Shown piece by piece: positions 19,101 to 28,581 of a stretch of 64,000 nt of DNA. The notes beneath the pieces are model-generated. The model was not told the origin of the DNA, did no database searches, and saw only the letters and a program-made list of their open reading frames with translations. The DNA lies in IMG/VR virus record IMGVR_UViG_3300020185_002701, positions 23,944 through 87,943 of that record. One strand, given 5' to 3'. Numbering within the stretch: position 1 is the stretch's first letter; every line of letters begins with the position of its first letter. The position numbers and the translations under genes are program-made. Origin of the DNA: a virus.

Positions 19101-22100
19101 GCCACTAGTAATTCTGATTTAGCAAACGTCAGCACATTAACAATTGCAGAACAACCTACTTACGGTACCGCAGTACTTGATTTAGGAAATGCTGCAATAT
19201 TATACACAGCTGACGAAGGATATGTAGGAGCAGACTCTTTCAAATATAATGTAACTAGCCTTAATCCAACACTGAGCGGCAATGCAATTGTTACGCTTGA
19301 AGTATCAGGTATAGGAACGTATGATACAATGCTGGTTTCTCCTGCATCAGTAGACGAAGACGGTAGCACAGTAACATTTACTATTAATACTGCATTTGTA
19401 TTAGATGGTACCACTGTTGGATATACTGTAGGCGGTACTGGCATAACAGTTGATGATATCAGTTTGGGTAGTTTAACTGGAACAATTAATGTAAATTCTA
19501 ATCAAGGCACACTAGCATTACAGGTGTTAACTGATAACTTAACTGAGGGTGCTGAAACACTTACTTTGACACTAGATGCAACTGACAGTGCGGGATGGGC
19601 AACAAACAGTTTAAGCAATGTATTACTAATTAATGATACCAGCCTAAGTAAAATATATGATTCATTAGATGTTTCGCCTGTATCGGTAGACGAAGACGGC
19701 AGTAATGTAACATTTACAGTTAATACCACTAATGTAACAGATGCTACAACAATTGGTTACACCATAAGCGGTACTGGTATAACAACTAACGATATTAGTT
19801 TAGGCAGTTTAACAGGTTCTATAACTATTACAGCAAACGAAGGTACACTAGAATTCCAGGTGTTAGCCGACACGTTTACGGAAGGTCCAGAAACCTTAAT
19901 TTTAACACTAGATGCTAATGATAGTTTTGGTACTAGTACAGGATCACTGAGTAATACTGTAACCATCAATGATACTAGTGTAACAGCAGGAGTTTATAAC
20001 ACCTCAACTTTTAATATTAACAGTGTTAACGAAGACTCAGACGGGGACAACACTGATGTAATATTTACTGTGAACACTACAGCAGTACTTGATGGGACCA
20101 CTGTTGGTTATACTATTAGTGGTGCTGGAATCACAGTTGATGATATCAGTTTGGGCAGTTTAACTGGTAATATTACTATCAACAGTAATACAGGTAATGT
20201 GTCTTTCAATGTAATTGCTGATAATTTAACAGAAGGAAACGAAACTTTAATCTTAACCCTGGATGCAACAGATAGTGCAGGATGGTCAACAGGCGGGTTA
20301 AGTGACACTGTGTTACTTGTTGATACCTCAGTTAATGATCCTATATATGATAATGTATACTTTAATTTAACTAACGTTGACGAAGATTCGTCAACACAAG
20401 TAGTTTTCACAGTAGATACTAGTTACGTAATAGACGGAACTACAATTGGTTATACTGTAGGCGGGACAGGAATTACTGTTAATGATATAAGTTTAATATC
20501 TCTAACCGGAGATTTTACAATAATCAATAATACTGATAGTATTGATTTTACTGTAAATACAGATAGTTTAACAGAAGGAAACGAAACTTTAACGATTACG
20601 TTGGACGCACAAGACTCTGTTGGAACTAACACAGGTAGTTTAGCAAATAGTATTATTTTAAACGACACCAGCCAATCACCGCTGCCCGGCACACCTACTT
20701 ATAACACAGTAGGTTTTAATTTTCCTACTGTTAACGAAGATGGCACAACTATTGTTATTTTTACAATTAATACCACTGACGTTGTGTCAGGAACAACAGT
20801 ACCTTACACAATCAGCGGCGGCGGCATTACAACTGATGATTTAAATCTTAACTCTTTAACAGGCGATATAGTTATAGTTCAAGGTAACATAGGGCAACTT
20901 GCGTTTACAGTAAACCAAGACTTCTTCACAGAAGGACCAGAAATATTAACTGTAACACTTGGTGCTACAGACAGTAACGGCGACCCAACTGGATCATTAT
21001 CGGGGCAGGTAACATTAATTGACACTAGCAAAACCCCTGCCTACTTGTCTGCTGCGTTTGATGTAGATAGCATAACAGAAAATGGAACAGATTTTGCAGT
21101 GTTTAGAGTTGATACTGAAAACGTAGCTGTCAATACTGAAATTGGATATGTAATAACAGGTGTTGGCAGCGGAGATATATCAGTCCCGCTAACAGGCAAT
21201 ATATTTATTAACAATACAGACTACGGCATACTTGCATTTACTGCCACAGAAGACTTTACAACAGATGGCAATATGACTGCTACTGTTACACTAGTAGCTC
21301 AGGATAGTTTTGGTACATTTACTGGAGGACTAAGTGACAGTGTTATAATTATTGACACTAGTAAAACACCAAATACTCCGCCTACTGCTACCAGTGTAAA
21401 TACATCTACTGGAGAATCGACAACAATCATCATAGATTTATCAGGTAATATTTCCGATAGCGGCCCATTTTCGGGACTAACTGCATTAAATATTGTTACA
21501 CCTCCGGATTTTGGTACTGCAAATGTAACTTTTAGTTTACCTGATGCTTACATTACATATACCCCTAATCCTGGTTTCTATGGCACAGACATAATTGCAT
21601 ATAACGTAACTGACAACGAGGATACAGACAGTAATACTGCATTTGTTACTATTAGAGTTTTTCAAGCACCAATTGCTGCTAATAATACAGTAACAATGAA
21701 TCAAGCGGAAGTAGAAACTTTTGATATTTTATCAAATGATTCCCCCGGCGAAGGCGCCTTAGTTCCAACATTAACTGTTATTGAAACAGTGCCTAGCAAC
21801 GGTACTGTGATTAATAATTTAGACGGCACAATTACTTATACTCCGTTTTCACAGTTCTTTGGTCTTGATACTCTAACATATAATGTTACAAATAGCAATA
21901 ACGCTACCAGTCTGACACCTGGCACAGTATTTATTACTGTAAATCAAGCAGATCCACCGGTAGCAGAGGACGACGAATTCATTGGGCTTGTTAATACTGC
22001 ATTTAATATAAACGTAGTATCTAATGACCTTACAGGAAATGATCCAATAGATTTAAACACATTGATTATAACAGTTCCTCCAGTAAACGGCGCAGCAATT

Positions 22101-25100
22101 TATTTAAATGATGGTACGATTACGTATACACCAAATACAGGATTTATTGGCGTAGATACCTTATCATACACAATAAGTGATACTGTTGGTAGAACTTCTA
22201 ATCCTGCTAATGTGACCATTACAATATCAGGTCCTGATGCATTGTTATTACACACTGTGAATAACGAAAATGCATATGGTTCTTCAGTTGGTGATAATTT
22301 TGGTGAAGTGGTAGCAATGTCCGATCGATATAGTATAGTAGGCGCACCAAACGAAGACGATGATAATGGTACTAGTTCAGGTAAAGCATATATATTTAAT
22401 AATACAACTGGCGAATTACTGCACACATTAGTAAATCCTAATCCTGACAATTTAAGTATAAATGATTATTTTGGATCCGCTGTAGGAATAACAGACAACT
22501 ATGCTATTGTAGGTTCTTACGGCGAAGATGCTACCACTGGTGTAAGCCCTGGAAGGGCATATATTTATAATGCTTTTACTGGCTTACTACTGCATACAAT
22601 ATCTGATCCTAGCCCACCTTACGAGTTTAATAACTTTGGTCAAACAGTCGCAATAACAGATAATTATTTCATAGTGGGCGACCCTACTTTTACCCAAGGT
22701 GGCGCAAGCAGTGGCATAGTGTATGTTTATGACCTCGCAACTGCTACACTGCTGCATACAATAATTAATCCTAATCTCTATTATTCAGGCTCGGGAGACC
22801 GTTTTGGTAGTGCAATAGCAATGACAGATACTTATTTTGTTGTGGGTGCTCCTGGCGAAGACGCGACTGTCGCACCGCTAGGCGATACTGGTATAGCGTA
22901 TATATACAATACAGTCACTGGCGCACAATTGTACACGTTAGAAAACCCTGCTAACCCTGGCACACAAGACCTCTTTGGTTCTTCAGTAGCAATAACAAAT
23001 GATTATGCAGTAATTGGCGCACCAAGAGCCACTGGAGATTCTCTAACCTATTCTGGAATTCAGTGGGGCGCTGCTTATATTTTTAACACTAGCACCGGTG
23101 CACTATTGCACACTCTAGATAATCCCGAAGAAAGCGCCCTTCCAATGTTTATGGGCTCTTCAGTAGCAATAGACAATGTCCGAACTTTAGTTTCCGTTCC
23201 AGACGGCAACAATCAAACAGGCATAGTGCATGTTTATGATACAGCAACTGGCAGTTATCTTTATGCTATAGTTGATCCTAATGCCGATATAAACAGTAGA
23301 TTTGGCAACTACGTTGGATTATCAGATAACTATAGCATAGTCACTTCGCCTGGATCAGTATTAGGCGGTATTGAAGGAGCAGTATATATATTTCTCACTA
23401 CTGTAGGAATAAACACAGCGCCAATATCAGTAAATGATTCAATAACCACATTCGAAAATGATACTGTCATTATAGATGTGTTGGCAAACGATATAGATTT
23501 AGAAAATAACATTAGACCTAGCACAGTAAGAATGACTAGTACTCCGCTTAATGGTACTGCAATTGTCCAACAGAATGGTACTATTCAATATACTCCAGCA
23601 TTTGGTTATACGGGACTAGATTCGTTTACATATAAAGTATCAGATGTTTATAACCTTCCTGCTTCAAACGCTACAGTCTCAGTAGATATTCTGCAGCTAC
23701 CACTAGCTGTCAACGATTCAGTAACTATAGAAAAAAACACTATTGCAGAAATCAACTTACCCAGTAACGATATAGGAGCCAGTATAGATCCGTCTAGCGT
23801 AACAATTATTTCTTTACCTTTGAATGGTATAGTACAGTTAGACCAACCTACAGGCAATGTGGTTTATGTACCTAACACAAACTGGGTGGGCACTGATACT
23901 TTTCAATACACAATAAAAAATACCTTTGGGAATATTAGTACTAATATTGGAACAGTAACAATTATTGTTGAACAACCACCCGGCGACGGAAACATAATAT
24001 CAATTCAAGGTAATCAGTTTGATCAATTTGGTACTGTAGTTGACAAGCCGGTTGATGTAGAAGAATTTTCGGATAAACTAGCTCCAGTAATTGACACCGA
24101 TATACAGTCATTTCCTGTTAGTTTCTTTTACGATAATCCAACATTGTTATACAGCGCAACGTCAAAGCCTACATATAAATGGGCAGGTTATAATCCCAGT
24201 GTTTATCCAAGGAAAAAGGTAACAGACAGGATACCGTTTAAGTGGAGTGATATGGTTGGATACCAGAATTATTATCTACCATTCCCTGATCCAGTAATAA
24301 AAATTACTAATCTTGGTGATGTTTCAGGTTACACTAATGATACTGAAAGCCTTATCGCATCTTCTGCAACTATTAGTGTGGATTGGCAACAATCTTCATG
24401 GCCTATTCCACCAAGACCTAGTCCATCTCAATATCAGTATACACGGTCTGTAACATTCACCTGGTACCGAGACGGAGTATTCTTATCAAGAGAAACAAAA
24501 GTTAATGATTCAGTGTTTACTGTCAGTTCTCCGCCTTTATTACCTCTTGGTGATGCAAAAAACTATAACATAAGACTAGACGTTATAGCAATACTGTATG
24601 GTCCAGATGACAGAGTAGTTCCTTTTAAGAACGATGCATCTTTTGCACATGCTAGTAGCAGTAAAATATCCAATGCTGCATTTAAAGTATCTACATATCA
24701 ACCATCAGCATCAGCGTTAACAACTAGTGTGCTGCCAATAAAACCTAATTCTACTGGTACTCAGTATGTAACAGTGTATAGAAGATTTGTTGATGATACG
24801 CTTATAAGTACAATTGGAAACTCAGTTACTTTTGGCTCATTTAAAAGAGGATATATTTATCCCAACTTTGATTCTGCTCCAGGAAGAACTCCTGACAATT
24901 ACGTAGATTACGAATGGCAGAGACGTATCGATCCTGGCAAAGAATGGTTTGCTGAAAATCTTACTGACAACACGCAGTTCTATTGGGACGCTGGCAGTAA
25001 CGACGGCTTGGGTGGCAGCCAAGATTTAAACGGACATCAAATTAGATTTAGAGCAAGGGCAAGACAAGAGTTAAATGATCCAGATCAGACGATCACTGGA

Positions 25101-28100
25101 GATTGGGCAACCACTAGTCCTATAACTGTGCAATATTTTACAGAATACTATGTACCAATATTCAGTTTAGGTGGTGTTACTAGCGCAATAAAAGGCGGGG
25201 AAATATTAGCAGTGTTTACCCCATACAATATGGGTGCTGGAGCCACTACTTACTACTGGCGTATAGTTCCTCTTGGAGCATTTGCAAACGAGTTTGTCAC
25301 AGACAGTGGAAGTTTTAGTTTAGATGAAAATTTATATTATGATGGAAGTAGACCTATCGATCATAGACAAACTATAACAAGTCTGGTTAACGTTGGTGAT
25401 ACTGTGGATCGAACTTATTCTATAGAATTTTTTACAAATTCTGGTTACACAGGCGATCCTATTTTTGCAGACACGTTAACCACAGTATCTTCTGTACCAG
25501 CATACAATATTCAGGCACGATGGTTAGGGTCCAACGGCAAAAATTATACTGGTAATATTGATAAATGGGAAGTATATGTTAGAGAAGAATCTGTTGTAGA
25601 TTTGTTTGACATACAAATTAAAAACTTGCCGTACAAAGTTGGTGACATTGTTTACTTGCAAAATGATCGCATAGTAGGAGATGGAACTAGTGCTAATGAT
25701 ATTTACTTTAGAAAAAATAGTAATCAAGCATGGGCAAAATATAACAGCGGAACTAGAGTAGCAGTAGAATGTTATAATGTAACAGTAACTGACACAGATT
25801 ATATTGCCCACTTTGCTATACAATTTAAAGGCGAAGACGATTCACCATTGGGCGGTAGCGCTGCTAATTATGAACTGTTTAATTTTACATTCTATAATGC
25901 TGCGGTTGCTGGAACAGCACTAGTAGACTTTACGGCTAGAATTTACGACAATGTAGAATTCTTCTTTGCTATTACTAGCGAATTAGAAGCATCTGAGGTA
26001 ACTTATTATACTATTAATAATGTATTATCTCAAACTGGCGACGGTTACGTTAAATGGAAATCGTATGACATTGCTTCTAATACAGGTAATAACGATCATT
26101 ATTTTTTAAATCCAGGTACGTATGCACTAGAAGATTTAACTTTCTTTTATCAGTGGGAGCGTATACAGGATGGCAAGTGGACCTCTTTTAGAAACGATCT
26201 AGGTGGTTCTGACTGGGTTAATAAGACATCTAGCGCTTATTATTTGGGGAGCGGTGACGAAGGGTTTTATTTTAATGACATAGGAGATACAACTGTTATC
26301 CATAATTGGGCAAACGGTATAGACATACGACAGAGAATAATTATATATAATAATCGAGGAAAAATTATAGCAGACCAATACAGTAATGTGGTTACCATGA
26401 AAATTAATGTAAGCAACACTGCAAGCTCTGTGGGAATCAACAGTATTAGTGTACAAAATGCTACAGAAGGTAGCACTACTTATACTCTAACAATTAACAG
26501 CAAAGGAATGATAGGAAAAGGAGTTCGTGTACAACTAACTAACAATAATTTCTATCACACATCAACAGATTTTTATACTTTAATAAAAAGAAATACTACA
26601 AATGTGCGCTTAAATGATCTTATTCCACAAAAATATTACAATACTGCGGCCACAGAAACTATAACTGTGACTGCTCCTGCTGGAACTGCTGCTGCTGGGT
26701 ACGAAAGTAAATCTACAACATACACTATTGCGCAAGCGCCCATGGAGTTTGTGTTTGGAAAAGTTGATTATACTTCAGGCGGAAGCACTCTTGAGAAAGG
26801 GTTTGGTCAGAGCACTGCGATAACAAGTGAAGAAGGCGGTGTGTTAAACTTCCGAGGCTTCTTTAATAACGTACCGCCAGGAGAAGACATTATATTAGAG
26901 TTCTACGCATTCACTGATGATGGCTCACTTGTGCCTAACGCTAGCATAGTAAACTTAATAAGCGGTACTGATGGTTTAGGCAGTCTTGATAAACCTTATA
27001 AAACAGGAACAATAACATATCCTTATGTTCCAGCAAATAGTTTGGTTAAAAGAAATCAATCATATCTAGCAAAAATGGAAGGATTAACTTTAAAATATGA
27101 TCCTAGTTCCTTTGACACGTTTAAAGGAAATTGGCGAGTTACTACTACGCCGAATAGATTAGTAGACATCACTGGATCAATTAAAAGTGTTAACACTTTG
27201 CCTGTGCCATGGAGTCCATCAGGACAAGATATCAATGTTATTGCTTCTGAAAATATAAAAGAAGATGGTACAACTGCTAATCCTGTACTACAAGGATACG
27301 TGTTTTTCTGGGGTATAAGTTCAGCGCCAGCAGGAACAACCATTTACTGGAGAATAAATTCTAGTAAAACTACTGCTGTAGCTGGTGTTAATTATGACGG
27401 TACACAAAATAACGCAACACTGACCACAGATGCGAGTGGTGTCGCATTTCAAAATAAGCCAGGAGTTAGACAAGACGGTGACCCAACAGCTCCTTTGTTT
27501 TTCCCTGTAATTAATGACGGAACATACGCTGTAACAGATCCTGTGATAGCAGTAGACATGTCATTTTACAGTGATTTTAGAACGTCGTACACTGCATCAA
27601 CTAAGATACTTAATGTTAATCCAGCGCCAATACCTGCTCCCACTGTCAATTTAGCACAAGCGTATAGTACTGGAATATTATGGACTTATATCAATGTACA
27701 AAATTTTGCAGTAGGAGATTATCCTACAGGAACAATACTTACATTTATAATAGACGATGATGGTACAATAAAGAACATAGCAGGGTCAAAAGGAACAATT
27801 ACAACTGTAAGTACTTGGTTACCAGCAGGCGAAAGTGCTAGTGATTATGAATGGAAAGTATCATATAGACATAGTGATAGTGCTCTTGCCGACCAAACTG
27901 GTGCAATAATGTATGCATATAATAATGGGTCTACTGGCAATGCTCAATCGTTTAATACTTGGTATAGTACTACTGGCTCTCAAATAATATTTTCCAGTGG
28001 TGCTCAAGGTGTTAACGCTGATCCTGCAACATCAGTCATGACTATTGAAGTGCGATCTAAGAGTAATAACGCAGTTAAAGATTCAGATTCAACCTCAATA

Positions 28101-28511
28101 TATTGGCTACCGGGTAGTTATACATTGCCAAGTGAGGATGTACCAGTAGAAGAACAACCAACTACACCAGCGACACCGCCACCGACACCAGTAATTAAAT
28201 ACTTCTTCTGGGAGCCAGCAACAATAGAAGTAGGTCAATCTAATACATTGTATTGGAGTGTATCTAACGCAACTTCAGTAGAAGTAACAGGTGACACTGG
28301 AACTTACAGGTTATCAGGATCGGGTTCACGAGTAAATGGCCCGTACAAAAGTGCCGGCAACTTTAGTACAACACTAACAGCATACAAAGCAGGCGCAGTG
28401 CCGACTACCGCCACTGCCACTGCCCCAATTACAGTAAAAGCCGTATCTTCTACACCACCGCCTGACCTTGACCCACGCAGAGGAGGCAGGCCCAGAATTT
28501 CTGAAAGATAG
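16179..28511 (+). CDS. Giant subtilisin-domain adhesin (S8 protease, Ig-like, LamG-like, Calx-beta and beta-propeller domains)
   Basis: About 4,110 residues. ATG 16179 follows an AAGGA site at the usual distance and is preferred over the adjacent TTG at 16176. Residues 1-110 resemble a propeptide. An S8 serine protease follows with the full set visible: Asp145 (VVMDSG), His190 (GHGTH), oxyanion Asn345 (SAGNN) and Ser454 (GGTSMAAPQVAG). Then come cadherin/Ig-like repeats with the NGT...Y.P signature (about 540-720 and more near 1740-2020 and 2410-2600), a LamG/concanavalin-like domain (about 800-975), six Calx-beta-like repeats of about 115 residues (about 1046-1730), a seven-blade FG-GAP propeller (about 2022-2408) and a long Ig-like C-terminal half. 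It sits between two fibre genes, so a virion adhesin or host-surface protease is inferred. No signal peptide is evident. Confidence 0.82.
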   Translation: MVHREYNVIVHKDVDLAELEQELCAAFGNETIPDREVEIVDPRYKNPRITSFNLSDDEAEQLRADPRILEVEIPPLQQPGMIVERFVVTTQSGDFDRSSSTADDHVNWGLRRVIETTNTFGGSTTIAGDYSYSRDGTGVDFVVMDSGIQADHPEFEDADGNSRVRQIDWYDAADIPGTMPTNFYTDFEGHGTHCAAIAAGKTYGWAKNADIYSLKMAGLEGPTDPNNGINYSVIFDLVVAWHNRKNNPADPIYTGRPTVMNMSWGFLYQNENEPDSGEYRGTPWTFGDPGYTVGTTLWNSTGIVPKLGNATSGYRYKLPGSNTSANTDIDTIASAGIIVTISAGNNYYKNTLPGDVEYDNSVSWGAITRFYHRQGSPYSPDVFFVGSIDTDQILDGTYKDRVASSSTRGPAVNIFSPGDSIASATSTVNSYASLDVYNYIPDTNFRMVELGGTSMAAPQVAGIAALHLQANPNLTPAQIQDRIINDNSYNVMYSTGSDTDYTAFTSSLLGAAGNVVYSKYSIDVNESLSDITLSNPSLVTTNLNQPATINLRDLTSNVAVTNFREFTVTTTPTNGTVTLIDPSQGTVEYTPNNSYTGPDNFSFTLKNNLGNVSTNQSDVSVQVGSGQLVTVADDSFTTFGLETTVLDVLANDGINANVSTVVVDTSPSNGTASPNIDGTIDYTSSIRYGLDSFTYTVDSTTDVTSDISNVTVYINQRVAVSDFSFEASSPGTSTIPVLKNSTSYDPHFANVRAIYNFISPSLGTAASATGSTYLGNITPVGSSIEFVTTGGEHDLGSLYFGDKDFHTGASIDSTNLAASNFFTSPEWTVEWSFKISSSSVTGTQSMMCAKSVNNGPLRVFFNGTGLTCLVNSSSSIIRNFQGLTGWVYDDWNKIAIQRNNDSLAVFINGVLVRESSTGTSLNNISETDSIIYLGRDAFSTTTYKLNDCYMDNIRFTASARYDIADSYYPATQTFATSNSDLANVSTLTIAEQPTYGTAVLDLGNAAILYTADEGYVGADSFKYNVTSLNPTLSGNAIVTLEVSGIGTYDTMLVSPASVDEDGSTVTFTINTAFVLDGTTVGYTVGGTGITVDDISLGSLTGTINVNSNQGTLALQVLTDNLTEGAETLTLTLDATDSAGWATNSLSNVLLINDTSLSKIYDSLDVSPVSVDEDGSNVTFTVNTTNVTDATTIGYTISGTGITTNDISLGSLTGSITITANEGTLEFQVLADTFTEGPETLILTLDANDSFGTSTGSLSNTVTINDTSVTAGVYNTSTFNINSVNEDSDGDNTDVIFTVNTTAVLDGTTVGYTISGAGITVDDISLGSLTGNITINSNTGNVSFNVIADNLTEGNETLILTLDATDSAGWSTGGLSDTVLLVDTSVNDPIYDNVYFNLTNVDEDSSTQVVFTVDTSYVIDGTTIGYTVGGTGITVNDISLISLTGDFTIINNTDSIDFTVNTDSLTEGNETLTITLDAQDSVGTNTGSLANSIILNDTSQSPLPGTPTYNTVGFNFPTVNEDGTTIVIFTINTTDVVSGTTVPYTISGGGITTDDLNLNSLTGDIVIVQGNIGQLAFTVNQDFFTEGPEILTVTLGATDSNGDPTGSLSGQVTLIDTSKTPAYLSAAFDVDSITENGTDFAVFRVDTENVAVNTEIGYVITGVGSGDISVPLTGNIFINNTDYGILAFTATEDFTTDGNMTATVTLVAQDSFGTFTGGLSDSVIIIDTSKTPNTPPTATSVNTSTGESTTIIIDLSGNISDSGPFSGLTALNIVTPPDFGTANVTFSLPDAYITYTPNPGFYGTDIIAYNVTDNEDTDSNTAFVTIRVFQAPIAANNTVTMNQAEVETFDILSNDSPGEGALVPTLTVIETVPSNGTVINNLDGTITYTPFSQFFGLDTLTYNVTNSNNATSLTPGTVFITVNQADPPVAEDDEFIGLVNTAFNINVVSNDLTGNDPIDLNTLIITVPPVNGAAIYLNDGTITYTPNTGFIGVDTLSYTISDTVGRTSNPANVTITISGPDALLLHTVNNENAYGSSVGDNFGEVVAMSDRYSIVGAPNEDDDNGTSSGKAYIFNNTTGELLHTLVNPNPDNLSINDYFGSAVGITDNYAIVGSYGEDATTGVSPGRAYIYNAFTGLLLHTISDPSPPYEFNNFGQTVAITDNYFIVGDPTFTQGGASSGIVYVYDLATATLLHTIINPNLYYSGSGDRFGSAIAMTDTYFVVGAPGEDATVAPLGDTGIAYIYNTVTGAQLYTLENPANPGTQDLFGSSVAITNDYAVIGAPRATGDSLTYSGIQWGAAYIFNTSTGALLHTLDNPEESALPMFMGSSVAIDNVRTLVSVPDGNNQTGIVHVYDTATGSYLYAIVDPNADINSRFGNYVGLSDNYSIVTSPGSVLGGIEGAVYIFLTTVGINTAPISVNDSITTFENDTVIIDVLANDIDLENNIRPSTVRMTSTPLNGTAIVQQNGTIQYTPAFGYTGLDSFTYKVSDVYNLPASNATVSVDILQLPLAVNDSVTIEKNTIAEINLPSNDIGASIDPSSVTIISLPLNGIVQLDQPTGNVVYVPNTNWVGTDTFQYTIKNTFGNISTNIGTVTIIVEQPPGDGNIISIQGNQFDQFGTVVDKPVDVEEFSDKLAPVIDTDIQSFPVSFFYDNPTLLYSATSKPTYKWAGYNPSVYPRKKVTDRIPFKWSDMVGYQNYYLPFPDPVIKITNLGDVSGYTNDTESLIASSATISVDWQQSSWPIPPRPSPSQYQYTRSVTFTWYRDGVFLSRETKVNDSVFTVSSPPLLPLGDAKNYNIRLDVIAILYGPDDRVVPFKNDASFAHASSSKISNAAFKVSTYQPSASALTTSVLPIKPNSTGTQYVTVYRRFVDDTLISTIGNSVTFGSFKRGYIYPNFDSAPGRTPDNYVDYEWQRRIDPGKEWFAENLTDNTQFYWDAGSNDGLGGSQDLNGHQIRFRARARQELNDPDQTITGDWATTSPITVQYFTEYYVPIFSLGGVTSAIKGGEILAVFTPYNMGAGATTYYWRIVPLGAFANEFVTDSGSFSLDENLYYDGSRPIDHRQTITSLVNVGDTVDRTYSIEFFTNSGYTGDPIFADTLTTVSSVPAYNIQARWLGSNGKNYTGNIDKWEVYVREESVVDLFDIQIKNLPYKVGDIVYLQNDRIVGDGTSANDIYFRKNSNQAWAKYNSGTRVAVECYNVTVTDTDYIAHFAIQFKGEDDSPLGGSAANYELFNFTFYNAAVAGTALVDFTARIYDNVEFFFAITSELEASEVTYYTINNVLSQTGDGYVKWKSYDIASNTGNNDHYFLNPGTYALEDLTFFYQWERIQDGKWTSFRNDLGGSDWVNKTSSAYYLGSGDEGFYFNDIGDTTVIHNWANGIDIRQRIIIYNNRGKIIADQYSNVVTMKINVSNTASSVGINSISVQNATEGSTTYTLTINSKGMIGKGVRVQLTNNNFYHTSTDFYTLIKRNTTNVRLNDLIPQKYYNTAATETITVTAPAGTAAAGYESKSTTYTIAQAPMEFVFGKVDYTSGGSTLEKGFGQSTAITSEEGGVLNFRGFFNNVPPGEDIILEFYAFTDDGSLVPNASIVNLISGTDGLGSLDKPYKTGTITYPYVPANSLVKRNQSYLAKMEGLTLKYDPSSFDTFKGNWRVTTTPNRLVDITGSIKSVNTLPVPWSPSGQDINVIASENIKEDGTTANPVLQGYVFFWGISSAPAGTTIYWRINSSKTTAVAGVNYDGTQNNATLTTDASGVAFQNKPGVRQDGDPTAPLFFPVINDGTYAVTDPVIAVDMSFYSDFRTSYTASTKILNVNPAPIPAPTVNLAQAYSTGILWTYINVQNFAVGDYPTGTILTFIIDDDGTIKNIAGSKGTITTVSTWLPAGESASDYEWKVSYRHSDSALADQTGAIMYAYNNGSTGNAQSFNTWYSTTGSQIIFSSGAQGVNADPATSVMTIEVRSKSNNAVKDSDSTSIYWLPGSYTLPSEDVPVEEQPTTPATPPPTPVIKYFFWEPATIEVGQSNTLYWSVSNATSVEVTGDTGTYRLSGSGSRVNGPYKSAGNFSTTLTAYKAGAVPTTATATAPITVKAVSSTPPPDLDPRRGGRPRISER
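19318..21370 (+). repeat. Six Calx-beta-like protein repeats of about 340-354 bp
   Basis: Six units begin near 19320, 19657, 19996, 20346, 20700 and 21042. Most share an NEDG or DEDG opening, a GTTxGYTxxGxGIT strand, an LTEGxETLxxTLDAxDS core and a closing DTS. Related Calx-beta and similar acidic beta-sandwich repeats bind calcium in cell-surface proteins. Divergence between units shows they are not a recent expansion. Confidence 0.8.
22243..23403 (+). repeat. Seven-blade FG-GAP beta-propeller segment
   Basis: Seven successive units each contain a [FM]G..VA.[ST]D.Y..VG.P core, an intervening G.[AV]Y[IV][FY] strand and a (T)G.LLHT(I/L) ending followed by NP or DP. The count of exactly seven units would close a complete integrin-like propeller. 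The segment is internal to the subtilisin-domain adhesin. Confidence 0.75.
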
Positions 28512-28544
28512 GATTTTAAAATTAAAACGTATTTTATAAAAAAT

Positions 28545-28552
28545 GATAAATA
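28545..28552 (+). promoter_or_regulatory. T4-type late promoter octamer GATAAATA
   Basis: GATAAATA lies in the 70-base gap between the giant adhesin and the second fibre. The predicted start near 28558 leaves a leader of about 24 bases that includes a TGAGGA Shine-Dalgarno at 28567-28572 before the ATG at 28582. Confidence 0.75.
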
Positions 28553-28581
28553 ACAAGTATATAAATTGAGGAATATTAACA

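Noticed and set aside
19160-20692. Series of minus-strand ORFs across the Calx-beta repeats
   Set aside because: They recur with the repeats because the sense frame is repetitive, have similar low-complexity Val/Ser-rich products and are not independent genes.
28512-28544. AT-rich stretch after the giant adhesin as a rho-independent terminator
   Set aside because: Only very short A/T pairings are possible and there is no G+C stem, so the call would be unsupported.
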